NCBI GenBank assembly: GCA_035296625.1
Contig: DATHAO010000013.1
Span: forward strand, 1-64,000
Source: DATCLS01 sp035296625
GTDB lineage: Bacteria; Actinomycetota; Acidimicrobiia; Acidimicrobiales; VFJN01
DNA length: 64,000 nt
Direction: 5' to 3'
Part shown: positions 45,895 through 53,254 of the stretch, one piece after another
Layout: every line of letters begins with the position of its first letter
Numbering within the stretch: the first letter of the stretch is position 1
Program-made: the position numbers and the translations under genes
The notes under the pieces: model-generated
Told to the model about the DNA's origin: nothing
Databases searched by the model: none
The model's input: the letters and a program-made list of their open reading frames with translations, nothing else

Positions 45895-46510
45895 CGAGCA
45901 CCCGCAGCGACCCGGTGGCGCTCACCTCGCGGAACCGGCCGGAACGCAGGGCCGGGAGGTAGATGTCCTCGTACGGCGGCCGGCCGCCGTCGGCCGGGTC
46001 GGGGAACACGTCGTGGATCACGAGGCGGCCGCCGGGCGCCACGTGCGGTGTCCAGCCCGCGTAGTCGAGGCGGGCGGGCTCGTGGCCGTGGCCGCCGTCG
46101 ATGAACAGCAGCGCCAGCGGCACGCCCCAGTAGGCGGCGACGACCGGTGAGTCGCCCACGACGGCCACGACGTCGGGCTCGAGCCCGGCGTCGTGCACGG
46201 TGCGGCGGAAGATCGGGAGCGTGTCCATCCGGCCCACGGCGGGATCGACGAGGTCGGGCTCGTGGTGCTCCCAACCAGGCTGGTTCTCCTCCGAGCCCCG
46301 ATGATGGTCGACCGAGAACAGGACGCGCCCCAGCTCGCGGGCGGCGGCACCCAGGTAGATCGCCGACTTGCCGCAGTAGCTGCCGACCTCGAGCAGCGGC
46401 CCGGCCACGGCCGTGGTCACCGCCGCCTCGTAGAGGGCATCGCCCTCCTCGACCGGCATGAAGCCCCGGGCCTTCTCGGCATGGGCACGGAGGTCGGGGT
46501 CCATCGGCAC
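45881..46510 (-). CDS. class I SAM-dependent methyltransferase (Methyltransf_24 type)
   Basis: A 209-aa protein. LLEVGSYCGKSAIYLGAAAR (about 39-58) is motif I with a Cys, as in cephalosporin-hydroxylase-like or Methyltransf_24 proteins; LLFIDGGHGHEPARLDYAG carries the conserved DGGH metal or SAM motif, and PGGRLVIHDVFPDP follows. It faces the GT4-methyltransferase-barrel genes and in other actinobacteria I recall the same four families side by side, so I regard it as the fourth cluster member. GTG 46510 has TACGGT 7 nt upstream. Confidence 0.82.
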   Translation of the reverse strand: MPMDPDLRAHAEKARGFMPVEEGDALYEAAVTTAVAGPLLEVGSYCGKSAIYLGAAARELGRVLFSVDHHRGSEENQPGWEHHEPDLVDPAVGRMDTLPIFRRTVHDAGLEPDVVAVVGDSPVVAAYWGVPLALLFIDGGHGHEPARLDYAGWTPHVAPGGRLVIHDVFPDPADGGRPPYEDIYLPALRSGRFREVSATGSLRVLDRTA

Positions 46511-46517
46511 GCCCCGG

Positions 46518-46523
46518 ACCGTA
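46518..46523 (-). promoter_or_regulatory. TACGGT -10 box, leaderless methyltransferase start
   Basis: TACGGT on the minus strand, 7-nt spacer, GTG 46510. Confidence 0.55.
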
Positions 46524-46529
46524 CCGTCG

Positions 46530-47726
46530 TCACACCGGCGGAGGCACCAGGGCGTTCGCCTTGGCCACCTCGGCGAACCAGGCGGCGCTGGGCTTGGGCG
46601 TGCGGACGAACGTCGTGCGGTCGACCGCCACGAGGCCGAAGCGCGGCCGGTAGCCGAAGGCCCATTCGAAGTTGTCGAGCAGCGACCAGTACGTGTAGCC
46701 GCGCACGTCGAGGCCGTCGGCCAGGCAGCGCAGCACGCCGGCGAGCGCGTCGTGGACGTACGCGATGCGCTGCTGGTCGTCGTCGCCGCCGACGCCGTTC
46801 TCGGTGACGAGCAGCGGCACGCGCCCGCCCGTGCGCTCCCACGCCCGGCGCAGCGTGGCCTCGAGCGCCGGGGCGTAGAGCTCGTAGCCCATCGCCCCGA
46901 CGGGGACCGCCGGGTCGGGCGGCAGTGCGCCGTCGGGGCCGAACCGCTCGCGGCTGTAGGTCTGCACGCCGAGGAAGTCGTCGCCCTCGGTGGCGTCGAG
47001 AAACAGGTCCTCCATGGCCCGGCGGACGCGGTCGCGGCGCTCCTCGCCGCCGGGGGCCGCCTGGTAGTCGGTCATCGCCAGCGTGAGGCCGACGGGCACG
47101 CCGGGCGCGGCGGCCCGGATGGCATCGACCGCCAGGCGGTGCGCCTCGACGAAGAGGGCGTTGACACGGTGGCGGGCCTCGCGGTCCCGCTTGCCGGGCG
47201 GGAACCGGCCAAGCATCCAACCGATCATGGCCACGATGTTCGGCTCGTTGATGGTGCAGGCGCGACCCACCAGGTCGCCCAGCTCGCCGGCGACCCGCCG
47301 GGAGAACGCCGCGAACAGGGCCGGCGTTCCCGGGTCCTCCCAGCCGCCCCGGGCCGCCACCCATCGCGGCGTCGTGAAGTGGTGGAACGTGACGACGGGC
47401 TCGACCCCCCGGGCCCGCAGCGCGGCGCACTGCGCCCGGTAGCGCGCGATCGCCGCGTGCGACCACTCGCCCGGCTCGGGCTCGATGCGGCTCCACTCGA
47501 TCGAGAACCGGTAGCTGCCCAACCCCAGCCCGGCGACGAGCTCGACGTCCTCGGGCCAGCGGTGCCACGAGTCGCAGGCGTCGCCCGACGGCTCGGCGCA
47601 CGGCGTGCCGGGGGCATGCTCGAACGCCCACCAGTCGTTGTTGACGTTGCCGCCCTCGATCTGGTGGGCGGCCGTGGCGGTGCCCCACGTGAAGCCGTCG
47701 GGGAAGGGGGAGGTGTCAGGTGTCAC
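46530..47726 (-). CDS. GH1 beta-glucosidase-like glycoside hydrolase
   Basis: A 398-aa TIM-barrel retaining glycosidase. DGFTWGTATAAHQIEGGNVN is the GH1 N-terminal signature, the acid/base Glu is in RACTINEPNIVAM and the nucleophile Glu in PLLVTENGVGG, with the aglycone-site YTYWSLLDNFEWAFGYRPRF near the end. No signal peptide, so it acts on imported beta-glycosides or internal conjugates. GTG 47726 has its own TAGGGT box 6 nt upstream, formed partly from the stop codon of the reverse transcriptase gene just before it, so co-transcription with that gene is optional. Confidence 0.93.
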   Translation of the reverse strand: MTPDTSPFPDGFTWGTATAAHQIEGGNVNNDWWAFEHAPGTPCAEPSGDACDSWHRWPEDVELVAGLGLGSYRFSIEWSRIEPEPGEWSHAAIARYRAQCAALRARGVEPVVTFHHFTTPRWVAARGGWEDPGTPALFAAFSRRVAGELGDLVGRACTINEPNIVAMIGWMLGRFPPGKRDREARHRVNALFVEAHRLAVDAIRAAAPGVPVGLTLAMTDYQAAPGGEERRDRVRRAMEDLFLDATEGDDFLGVQTYSRERFGPDGALPPDPAVPVGAMGYELYAPALEATLRRAWERTGGRVPLLVTENGVGGDDDQQRIAYVHDALAGVLRCLADGLDVRGYTYWSLLDNFEWAFGYRPRFGLVAVDRTTFVRTPKPSAAWFAEVAKANALVPPPV

Positions 47727-47732
47727 AGTGGG

Positions 47733-47738
47733 ACCCTA
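47733..47738 (-). promoter_or_regulatory. TAGGGT -10 box of the GH1 gene, overlapping the RT stop codon
   Basis: TAGGGT on the minus strand, 6-nt spacer, GTG 47726. The TAG of the hexamer is the stop codon of the reverse transcriptase. Confidence 0.55.
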
Positions 47739-49082
47739 CGGTCCCCAGTCCACCGCGGCGAAGGCCCGTGCGAGCTTGGCCCCCCGGCCGGGGTTGGTGG
47801 CCGCCACCCACGAGATGCGCCCGAGCAGGTGGGCCCGCAGGTCGGGGTGGCCGTCGCGGTTCGCGGCCGCCGGGCCGGACCGGGCGGCGTCGTGGAGGAC
47901 GGCGCGCAACCGGTCGTACTCGGGGCGGGTCACGTTGGGGTGGGCGTTGACCACCAGCCCGGTGACGACCTGGCGCTGCGCTGCCGTGCGCACGCGCGTC
48001 TTGCCGTCGTGCAGGCGGAACCCTTCCTCCACGACGATGCGCCCCACCAGGTCGACCACGCCGTCGGTCCGGTGGGCGAGGCCCCGGTCGCCGGACAGCA
48101 CGAGGTCGTCGGCGTAGCGGGTGTAGGTGGCGCCGAGCCGCCGGGCGAGCCCGGCCAGGCGGCGGTCGAGGCGGTGGGCGGCCAGGTTGGCGAGCGCCGG
48201 CGACGTCGGGGCGCCCTGGGCCAGGTGGGGGGCGGCGAGGTGGGCGAGCAGCCGGCGTCGGCGGTCGACCTGGCCGTCGTGGGCGGGCCGCGGCGCCCGG
48301 GCCAGCACGGCGCGCGGCGTCGCCGTCGTGCACAGCCCGGTCAGGGCGTGGGCGACCGGTTCCGGGTAACCGGCCAGGCGGAACGTCCCGTACACCCGTC
48401 CCGCCGTGACGCTGGTGAAGAAGGCCTCGAGGTCGAGCCGGATGACCACGGCCCGCCCGGCGTGGGGCGCGGCGGCGGTGAGCGCCGAGCGCCCGGGCCG
48501 GAAGCCGTGCACCGCCGGGTGGGCCGGGATGCGGTCGAGGACCAGGTGCAGCACCTGGCGCTGCAGGTCCTTGAGCTCGCGCTTGGGCGCCTCCAGCAGG
48601 CGCAGCGATCCGTCGCTCTTGCGGACCCAGTGCCGGTGGTGGTGCACCAGCCGGGCGTCGCGGGCGGTGCGCTCGTACGAGCGCCGGTCGGCGAACCAGG
48701 CGAGGTGCCGGTCGGTGACGCCGAGCCAGGTGGCGAGGCGGCCGAGATCGGGGATCGGCGGCACCCGCCAGGGTGTCGGGCCCATCTCGGTGGGGGCGGG
48801 TGGCCAGTGGCGTGGCCGCGGCGGCGGCCGGTCGCGCTCGGCGAAGGCCCTCGTGAACGGGTCGGTACGGGCCACGAAGCGGGCCAGCTCCCGGGGCCGG
48901 TCCGCAGGCCGTTCGGGGTAGCGGGCAACCGCCAGGTCGGCGACCCGCCGGAGCCAGACCCGGCGGTCGGCGAGGCTGCGCTGGGCGCGGCGGGCCATGG
49001 CGGACGGCTCCCACTCGCCGGCGAGCAGGGCCCCGGCCAGGGCGGCGGCCGCCACGCCCCGGGGGTCGGGCCGACGGGTCAC
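47736..49082 (-). CDS. retron-type reverse transcriptase
   Basis: A 448-aa RNA-directed DNA polymerase. Residues 1-130 are a helical N-terminal extension. The fingers begin at WVRKSDGSLRLLEAPKRELK (about 152-171). The catalytic Asp of motif A is D217 in VIRLDLEAFFTSV, motif B is QGAPTSPALANL (289-300), and motif C is YTRYADDLVLSGD with YADD at 323-326. QVVTGLVVN (371-379) carries the VTG triplet typical of retron region Y. The N-terminal extension and overall style recall long retron RTs of myxobacteria. No maturase, integrase or DGR features are present. GTG 49082 is 150 nt downstream of a candidate msr-msd RNA. Confidence 0.9.
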   Translation of the reverse strand: MTRRPDPRGVAAAALAGALLAGEWEPSAMARRAQRSLADRRVWLRRVADLAVARYPERPADRPRELARFVARTDPFTRAFAERDRPPPRPRHWPPAPTEMGPTPWRVPPIPDLGRLATWLGVTDRHLAWFADRRSYERTARDARLVHHHRHWVRKSDGSLRLLEAPKRELKDLQRQVLHLVLDRIPAHPAVHGFRPGRSALTAAAPHAGRAVVIRLDLEAFFTSVTAGRVYGTFRLAGYPEPVAHALTGLCTTATPRAVLARAPRPAHDGQVDRRRRLLAHLAAPHLAQGAPTSPALANLAAHRLDRRLAGLARRLGATYTRYADDLVLSGDRGLAHRTDGVVDLVGRIVVEEGFRLHDGKTRVRTAAQRQVVTGLVVNAHPNVTRPEYDRLRAVLHDAARSGPAAANRDGHPDLRAHLLGRISWVAATNPGRGAKLARAFAAVDWGP

Positions 49083-49085
49083 GGC

Positions 49086-49219
49086 GACCGGGCCGGTGGG
49101 CGGGCGGACGAGTCGGCCGGCGGGGCCGGTGGGCGGCAGCCGCGTGCGAGCCGGCCCCGCGGCCGGTCGAACGACCGGGCCGGTGAGCGGGCGGACGAGC
49201 GGGCCAGCGACCGGGCCGG
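49086..49219. repeat. degenerate direct repeats between ncRNA and RT
   Basis: A 27-nt element at 49086-49112 recurs at 49173-49199 with one mismatch (starting GACCGGGCCGGTG), and an 11-nt partial copy lies at 49209-49219. The first two are 87 bp apart. They fill the space between the candidate retron RNA and the reverse transcriptase start. Confidence 0.7.
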
Positions 49220-49232
49220 AGGGGACGGAGGT

Positions 49233-49405
49233 GTGCGGCGGCGGTCCCGACCTGTCGTGTCGTGCGTGCGCTCGGTTGGACGGACGTCCAGGACCGCGCG
49301 TGCGCTGTGAAGCCGGACCACGTGGGTCGTCCCCGGGGGAGCCCCGGAGAGGTCGATCGGCGCCCGAAAGCGCGTCCCGACCAGCTCGGGAGGCCGCCGC
49401 CGCAC
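49233..49405 (-). ncRNA. candidate retron msr-msd RNA
   Basis: On the minus strand the 173-nt segment starts GTGCGGCGGCGG-CC-TCCCGA (49405-49386) and ends TCGGGA-CCGCCGCCGCAC (49250-49233). These arms pair as 12 bp, a 2-nt bulge and 6 bp, then a G-G mismatch and 3 more bp, like retron a1/a2. AGC follows at the inner end of the 5' arm, its G (49385) unpaired, where the branching guanosine is expected. Inside are hairpins GCGC-TTTCGG-GCGC and CCGGGG-CTC-CCCCGG (msr-like), then a longer one around TGGAC-GTCC-GTCCA extended by GCGC and GGT/ACC pairs (msd-like). An ORF crosses the segment, but its Arg/Pro-rich product looks non-coding. Confidence 0.6.
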
Positions 49406-49412
49406 GGCCGAG

Positions 49413-49418
49413 ACCCTA
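49413..49418 (-). promoter_or_regulatory. TAGGGT -10 box for the retron transcript
   Basis: TAGGGT on the minus strand with 7 nt to base 49405, the first base of the long inverted repeat, so the RNA 5' end would coincide with the a1 arm. Confidence 0.5.
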
Positions 49419-49575
49419 GACGCCACGCCGCCGGATCCGTGCGCCTGGAAGTCCGCTCGGCCCCGGCCGTGCGACGAACGGGGCCTCGTCACACCGGTGT
49501 GGGCGCTCATGAGGACCGACCGAGGATCCCCGCCTCCGCCCAGCTCCCCGGAGTGACACCCCCCGCACGAGCCCC

Positions 49576-49581
49576 TAGCGT
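49576..49581 (+). promoter_or_regulatory. TAGCGT -10 box, leaderless start of the tesB operon
   Basis: TAGCGT, 7-nt spacer, GTG 49589. Confidence 0.6.
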
Positions 49582-49588
49582 GCCCGCC

Positions 49589-50440
49589 GTGTCCCAGGCT
49601 GCCGTCGACGCGCTCGTCCAGCTCCTCGACCTCGAACCGATCGAGGTCAACATGTTCCGGGGCACGTCGCCGAAGGAGGACCGGCAACGCATCTTCGGCG
49701 GACAGGTCGCCGGCCAGGCGCTGGTCGCCGCCGCCCGCACGGTGGAGGAGGGCCGGCGCGTGCACTCGCTGCACGCCTACTTCCTGCGCCCCGGCGACCC
49801 GACGATCCCGGTCCTCTACGAGGTCGACCGCATCCGGGACGGTCGGTCGTTCACGACCCGGCGCGTGGTCGCCGTCCAGCACGGCCGGCCGATCTTCAAC
49901 ATGTCGGCCAGCTTCCAGGTCGACGAGGAGGGCTATGACCACCAGGCGGAGATGCCCGACGCCCCGGCCCCCGAGGCCCTCCCCGGGTTCGCCGAGCGCA
50001 TGGCATCGTTCCCCGAGCGCTTCGGCGACCTGGTCGAGCGCCCACGGCCGATCGACATCCGCCACATCGACTGGATGCCCTTCGACCGCACCGAGCCCTT
50101 GCCGCCCCGCCAGCGGGTGTGGCTGCGGGCCGCAGGGGAGCTGCCCGACGACCCGATCGTCCACACCGTGGTGCTCACCTACGCCTCGGACATGACGCTG
50201 CTCGACACGTCGTTGCTCCCCCACGGCGGCAGCTGGTTCCAACCCGGGCTGTTCATGGCCAGCCTGGACCACGCCATGTGGTTCCACCGGCCGTTCAGGG
50301 CCGACGACTGGCTGCTCTACAGCCAGGACTCCCCCAGCGCCTCGGGCGGGCGAGGGCTGTCGCGGGGCCTCGTCTTCACCCGGGAGGGCACCCTCGTGGC
50401 CACGGTCATGCAGGAGGGTCTGATCCGGGTGGCCCGGTGA
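49589..50440 (+). CDS. tesB: acyl-CoA thioesterase II
   Basis: A 283-aa double-hotdog thioesterase hydrolysing medium- and long-chain acyl-CoAs. QRIFGGQVAGQALVAAARTV and VHSLHAYFLRPGDPTIPVLY are the N-terminal hotdog signatures. In the second half, ASLDHAMWFHRPFRADDWLL contains the catalytic Asp, and SRGLVFTREGTLVATVMQEG closes the fold. GTG 49589 is fixed by its -10 box. Its stop overlaps the next gene's start (GTGA), giving a three-gene coupled operon. Confidence 0.93.
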   Translation: MSQAAVDALVQLLDLEPIEVNMFRGTSPKEDRQRIFGGQVAGQALVAAARTVEEGRRVHSLHAYFLRPGDPTIPVLYEVDRIRDGRSFTTRRVVAVQHGRPIFNMSASFQVDEEGYDHQAEMPDAPAPEALPGFAERMASFPERFGDLVERPRPIDIRHIDWMPFDRTEPLPPRQRVWLRAAGELPDDPIVHTVVLTYASDMTLLDTSLLPHGGSWFQPGLFMASLDHAMWFHRPFRADDWLLYSQDSPSASGGRGLSRGLVFTREGTLVATVMQEGLIRVAR

Positions 50441-51717
50441 CCGGACCGCGCATGCTGGTGCTGCTCGCGGCGGGCGCACTCCTCGCCGGGGCCTGCGGAG
50501 GCGACGACCAGGAGGCGGCCGACGACGGCGACGACGGCGGGCTCGCAGCCGACACCGCGACCACCAACGGTCCCTCCGACGGCGGCACGGACGACGTCGC
50601 GGGTTCCGGGGGCACCTCGCCCGGCGCGGCCGCGCTCGACGACCTCGACCTGCAGCTCACCGAGGTGGCGGCGGCCGAGTCGCCGACATCGCTCGTCACC
50701 CGGCCCGGCACCGGCGGCCTCTACGTCGCCGAGCGAGCCGGCACGGTGCGGGCCCTGGCGATCGCCGGCAGCGGCGCAGATCGCACCTACGAGCTGGCCG
50801 ACGAGCCGCTGATCGACATCAGCGACGACGTGGTGGCCGACGGCGAGCGCGGCCTGCTCGACATCGAGTGGGCCGAGGACGGGGCAGTGCTGTACCTCAG
50901 CTACAGCCTGGCGCCTGGCGGCGACACGCGAGTCGACGCCTACGACGTCGACGACGACGTGCTCGACACGGGGTCGCGTCGCGAGATCCTGGCGGTCGAC
51001 CAGCCCTTCGCCAACCACAACGGCGGCGACATCGAGTTCGGCCCCGACGGCTACCTGTACGTCGCGCTCGGCGACGGCGGCAGCGGCGGGGACCCCCGGG
51101 GCAACGGTCAGGACACGGGGGCACTGCTCGGCAAGATCCTGCGCCTCGACCCGGCGGCGCCGGCCGGCGGCCGCGCGTACGGGATCCCGGCCGACAACCC
51201 GTTCGCCGACGGCGGCGGGGCACCCGAGGTGTGGCTCTACGGGGTGCGGAACCCTTGGCGGATCGCCTTCGACCCCGGCAGCGGCGACCTGTGGGTCGCG
51301 GACGTGGGCCAGAACGCGTGGGAGGAGATCGACATGCTGCCCGCCGCGGACGGCGGCGGCCGCGGCGCCAACCTCGGCTGGAACGCCCGCGAGGGCGCCC
51401 ACGACTACGGCGGCGGCTCCGCCCCCGAGGGGGCGATCGAGCCGGTCTACGAGTACAGCCACGACGAGGGCTGCTCGATCACCGGTGGCGTGGTCGTCGA
51501 CGGCGGCGGCGTACCCGGGCTCGAGGGCGCCTACGTGTTCAGCGACTACTGCGAGGGCGTGCTGCGGGCGGTGCGGGTCAGCGACGGCGAAGTGGTGGAC
51601 GAACGCGTCTTCGACGACGTCACGATCAACAGCCCCGTGTCCTTCGGCGTCGACGCCGGCGGCGACGTCTACGTGCTGTCGCTCGGCGGCACGATCGCCC
51701 GGATCGATCCGGCGTGA
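50437..51717 (+). CDS. PQQ-type sugar dehydrogenase (glucose/sorbosone dehydrogenase) lipoprotein
   Basis: A 426-aa exported beta-propeller. The signal peptide ends at lipobox LAGAC (about 17-21), followed by an acidic linker to about 65. The GSDH propeller includes DGERGLLDIEWAEDG, PFANHNGGDIEFGPDGYLYV and GDGGSGGDPRGNGQDTGALL (calcium/PQQ region), then YGVRNPWRIAFDPGSGDLWV. Family members oxidise aldoses or sorbosone using PQQ; whether this one binds PQQ is not shown. Coupled to tesB upstream and to the DUF952 gene downstream by GTGA overlaps. Confidence 0.88.
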   Translation: MTGPRMLVLLAAGALLAGACGGDDQEAADDGDDGGLAADTATTNGPSDGGTDDVAGSGGTSPGAAALDDLDLQLTEVAAAESPTSLVTRPGTGGLYVAERAGTVRALAIAGSGADRTYELADEPLIDISDDVVADGERGLLDIEWAEDGAVLYLSYSLAPGGDTRVDAYDVDDDVLDTGSRREILAVDQPFANHNGGDIEFGPDGYLYVALGDGGSGGDPRGNGQDTGALLGKILRLDPAAPAGGRAYGIPADNPFADGGGAPEVWLYGVRNPWRIAFDPGSGDLWVADVGQNAWEEIDMLPAADGGGRGANLGWNAREGAHDYGGGSAPEGAIEPVYEYSHDEGCSITGGVVVDGGGVPGLEGAYVFSDYCEGVLRAVRVSDGEVVDERVFDDVTINSPVSFGVDAGGDVYVLSLGGTIARIDPA

Positions 51718-52028
51718 CCGACATCCTGCACATCACCACGCCCGCCGCCTGGGAGGCGGCGCAGATCACCGGAGAGCTGCGCCCCGAGAGCCTGGCCGCC
51801 GAGAGCTTCGTGCACTGCTCGACCCGTGAGCAGTTGGCCGGCACGCTCGCCCGCCACTTCACCGGGTCCGGCGACCTGCTGGTCCTCGTGCTCGGCGCCG
51901 GGCGCATCGCCCCTCTGCTGCGCTGGGAGGAGAGCCGGCCCGGCGAGGCGTATCCCCACCTCTACGGCCCGCTGCCGGTCGACGCCGTGGCGTCCACCGA
52001 GCCGGCCGGACCGGTCCCACCCGCCTGA
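51714..52028 (+). CDS. DUF952 protein
   Basis: A 104-aa protein of the DUF952 family: ILHITTPAAWEAAQITGELR, then AESFVHCSTREQLAGTLARH and YPHLYGPLPVDAVAS. The family fold resembles ADP-ribosyltransferase-like or glutathione-transferase-related small domains and has no assigned reaction. Third gene of the coupled tesB operon. Confidence 0.85.
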   Translation: MTDILHITTPAAWEAAQITGELRPESLAAESFVHCSTREQLAGTLARHFTGSGDLLVLVLGAGRIAPLLRWEESRPGEAYPHLYGPLPVDAVASTEPAGPVPPA

Positions 52029-52123
52029 ACGGCGGCCGGAGGTCCGCGACCCGAGCGCCGGCCGGGGGTCGACGCCGTGAGTGCCGAACCGCGGATCGCC
52101 GCCCGAGGGAGGCGGATCGCCGG

Positions 52124-52214
52124 CCCGGCTCCTTGGCAGGAGCGCCGGACTGCGGCCCGGCTGGGCCCGGCTCCTTGGCAGGCGCGCCGGAGTGCGGCCC
52201 GGCTCCTTGGCAGG
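52124..52214 (+). repeat. three copies of a 17-bp core downstream of prmA
   Basis: CCCGGCTCCTTGGCAGG occurs at 52124, 52166 and 52198, each followed by a related AGCGCCGG or CGCGCCGG segment. It lies between the convergent DUF952 and prmA genes. Confidence 0.8.
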
Positions 52215-52241
52215 CGCGCCGGGCGCCGGGTGGCGGCCCCA

Positions 52242-53240
52242 TCACGCGGCTGCGGCCCGGCGCAGCGTGAGGGCGACCCACCCGCCCTCGGTACGGGCGC
52301 CGGCCGGCGCGAGGTCGGGGTGCGCGGCGAGCACGGTGGTGCGCTGCGCGGCCAGCAGGCCGCTCAACACGAGCGTCCCGCCGGGCGCGAGTGCCTGCCG
52401 CAGGGCCGGCGCGAGCTCGACGAGCACCGGCGCGAGCAGGTTCGCCACCACCAGGTCGAACGTGGTCCTGGCCGGCCGGAGCCCTCCCGCCCTGCCCGCA
52501 GCGGCGGCTGCGGGCGGGATGTCCCCGCCGCGCACGACGTCGGCCAGCGAGGCGTGGACCGTCAGCCGACCGGCGACACCGTTGCGCTCGGCGTTCGCCA
52601 GCGTGGCGCTGCGGGCCGCCGGATCGACGTCGACGCCGACGGCGTGGCGGGCGCCGAGCGCGAGCGTTGCGATCGCGAGCACGCCGCTGCCGCACCCCAC
52701 GTCGAGGACGGACTCGCCACCACGCACGAGGTCGGCGACGGCGGTCAGCGCCAGGCGGGTCGAGGCGTGGGACCCGCTGCCGAACGCCCGCCCCGGATCC
52801 ACGACGATCTCGACCGGTGCACGCCCCGGCACGTCCCCGTGTCGCCCAGCGACCGGCGGTGTAGTGGGAAACGCCGGGTCGGAGGGCGGATCGGACGCCC
52901 GGTCGGGCGGGCGATCGGGGGTCGGATCGAGCGGCGGGACCCACGGCGGGCGGACCGTCACCCGCCCGACCGTGACGGCACGGGCGTGCGCCCGCCAGGC
53001 GTCGAGCGCGGCGCCGGCGTCGACCGCCACCACCTCGGCCGGCCAGCGGGCGGCGACCGCGGCGGCCAGCGCCCGCACTCCGGATCCGTCGGCGGTGGCC
53101 GCGACGAGCAGCGTGCCCCCGCGCACCGACCGCTCCTCGACGGCGGCGGCGCCCGCCTGCCACAGGGCGTCGGCCGCCAGTTCGGCGTCGAGCCCGCCGG
53201 CCGTCGTCACCTCCACTGCCTCGGCCACATGCTCGGGCAT
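52242..53240 (-). CDS. prmA: ribosomal protein L11 methyltransferase-like
   Basis: A 332-aa PrmA-family enzyme, trimethylating ribosomal protein L11 at lysines and its N-terminus. The small N-terminal L11-binding domain (about 1-90) is followed by a Pro/Asp-rich insert (about 98-140) not usual in the family. The SAM domain then has RAFGSGSHASTRLAL (canonical FGTGxHxTT), SVLDVGCGSGVLAIATLALG and FDLVVANLLAPVLVEL, which keeps the N-L-L-A-P catalytic-loop pattern. It lies 14 bp after the lipoprotein gene on the same strand. Confidence 0.87.
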   Translation of the reverse strand: MPEHVAEAVEVTTAGGLDAELAADALWQAGAAAVEERSVRGGTLLVAATADGSGVRALAAAVAARWPAEVVAVDAGAALDAWRAHARAVTVGRVTVRPPWVPPLDPTPDRPPDRASDPPSDPAFPTTPPVAGRHGDVPGRAPVEIVVDPGRAFGSGSHASTRLALTAVADLVRGGESVLDVGCGSGVLAIATLALGARHAVGVDVDPAARSATLANAERNGVAGRLTVHASLADVVRGGDIPPAAAAAGRAGGLRPARTTFDLVVANLLAPVLVELAPALRQALAPGGTLVLSGLLAAQRTTVLAAHPDLAPAGARTEGGWVALTLRRAAAA

Positions 53241-53254
53241 CGACCGCGGACCGC

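Noticed and set aside
47736..49082. Reverse transcriptase as group II intron maturase or diversity-generating retroelement
   Set aside because: There is no maturase X or endonuclease domain and no intron boundary. No template/variable repeat pair or Avd-like gene is present; the direct repeats near 49086-49199 lack adenine-biased mismatches.
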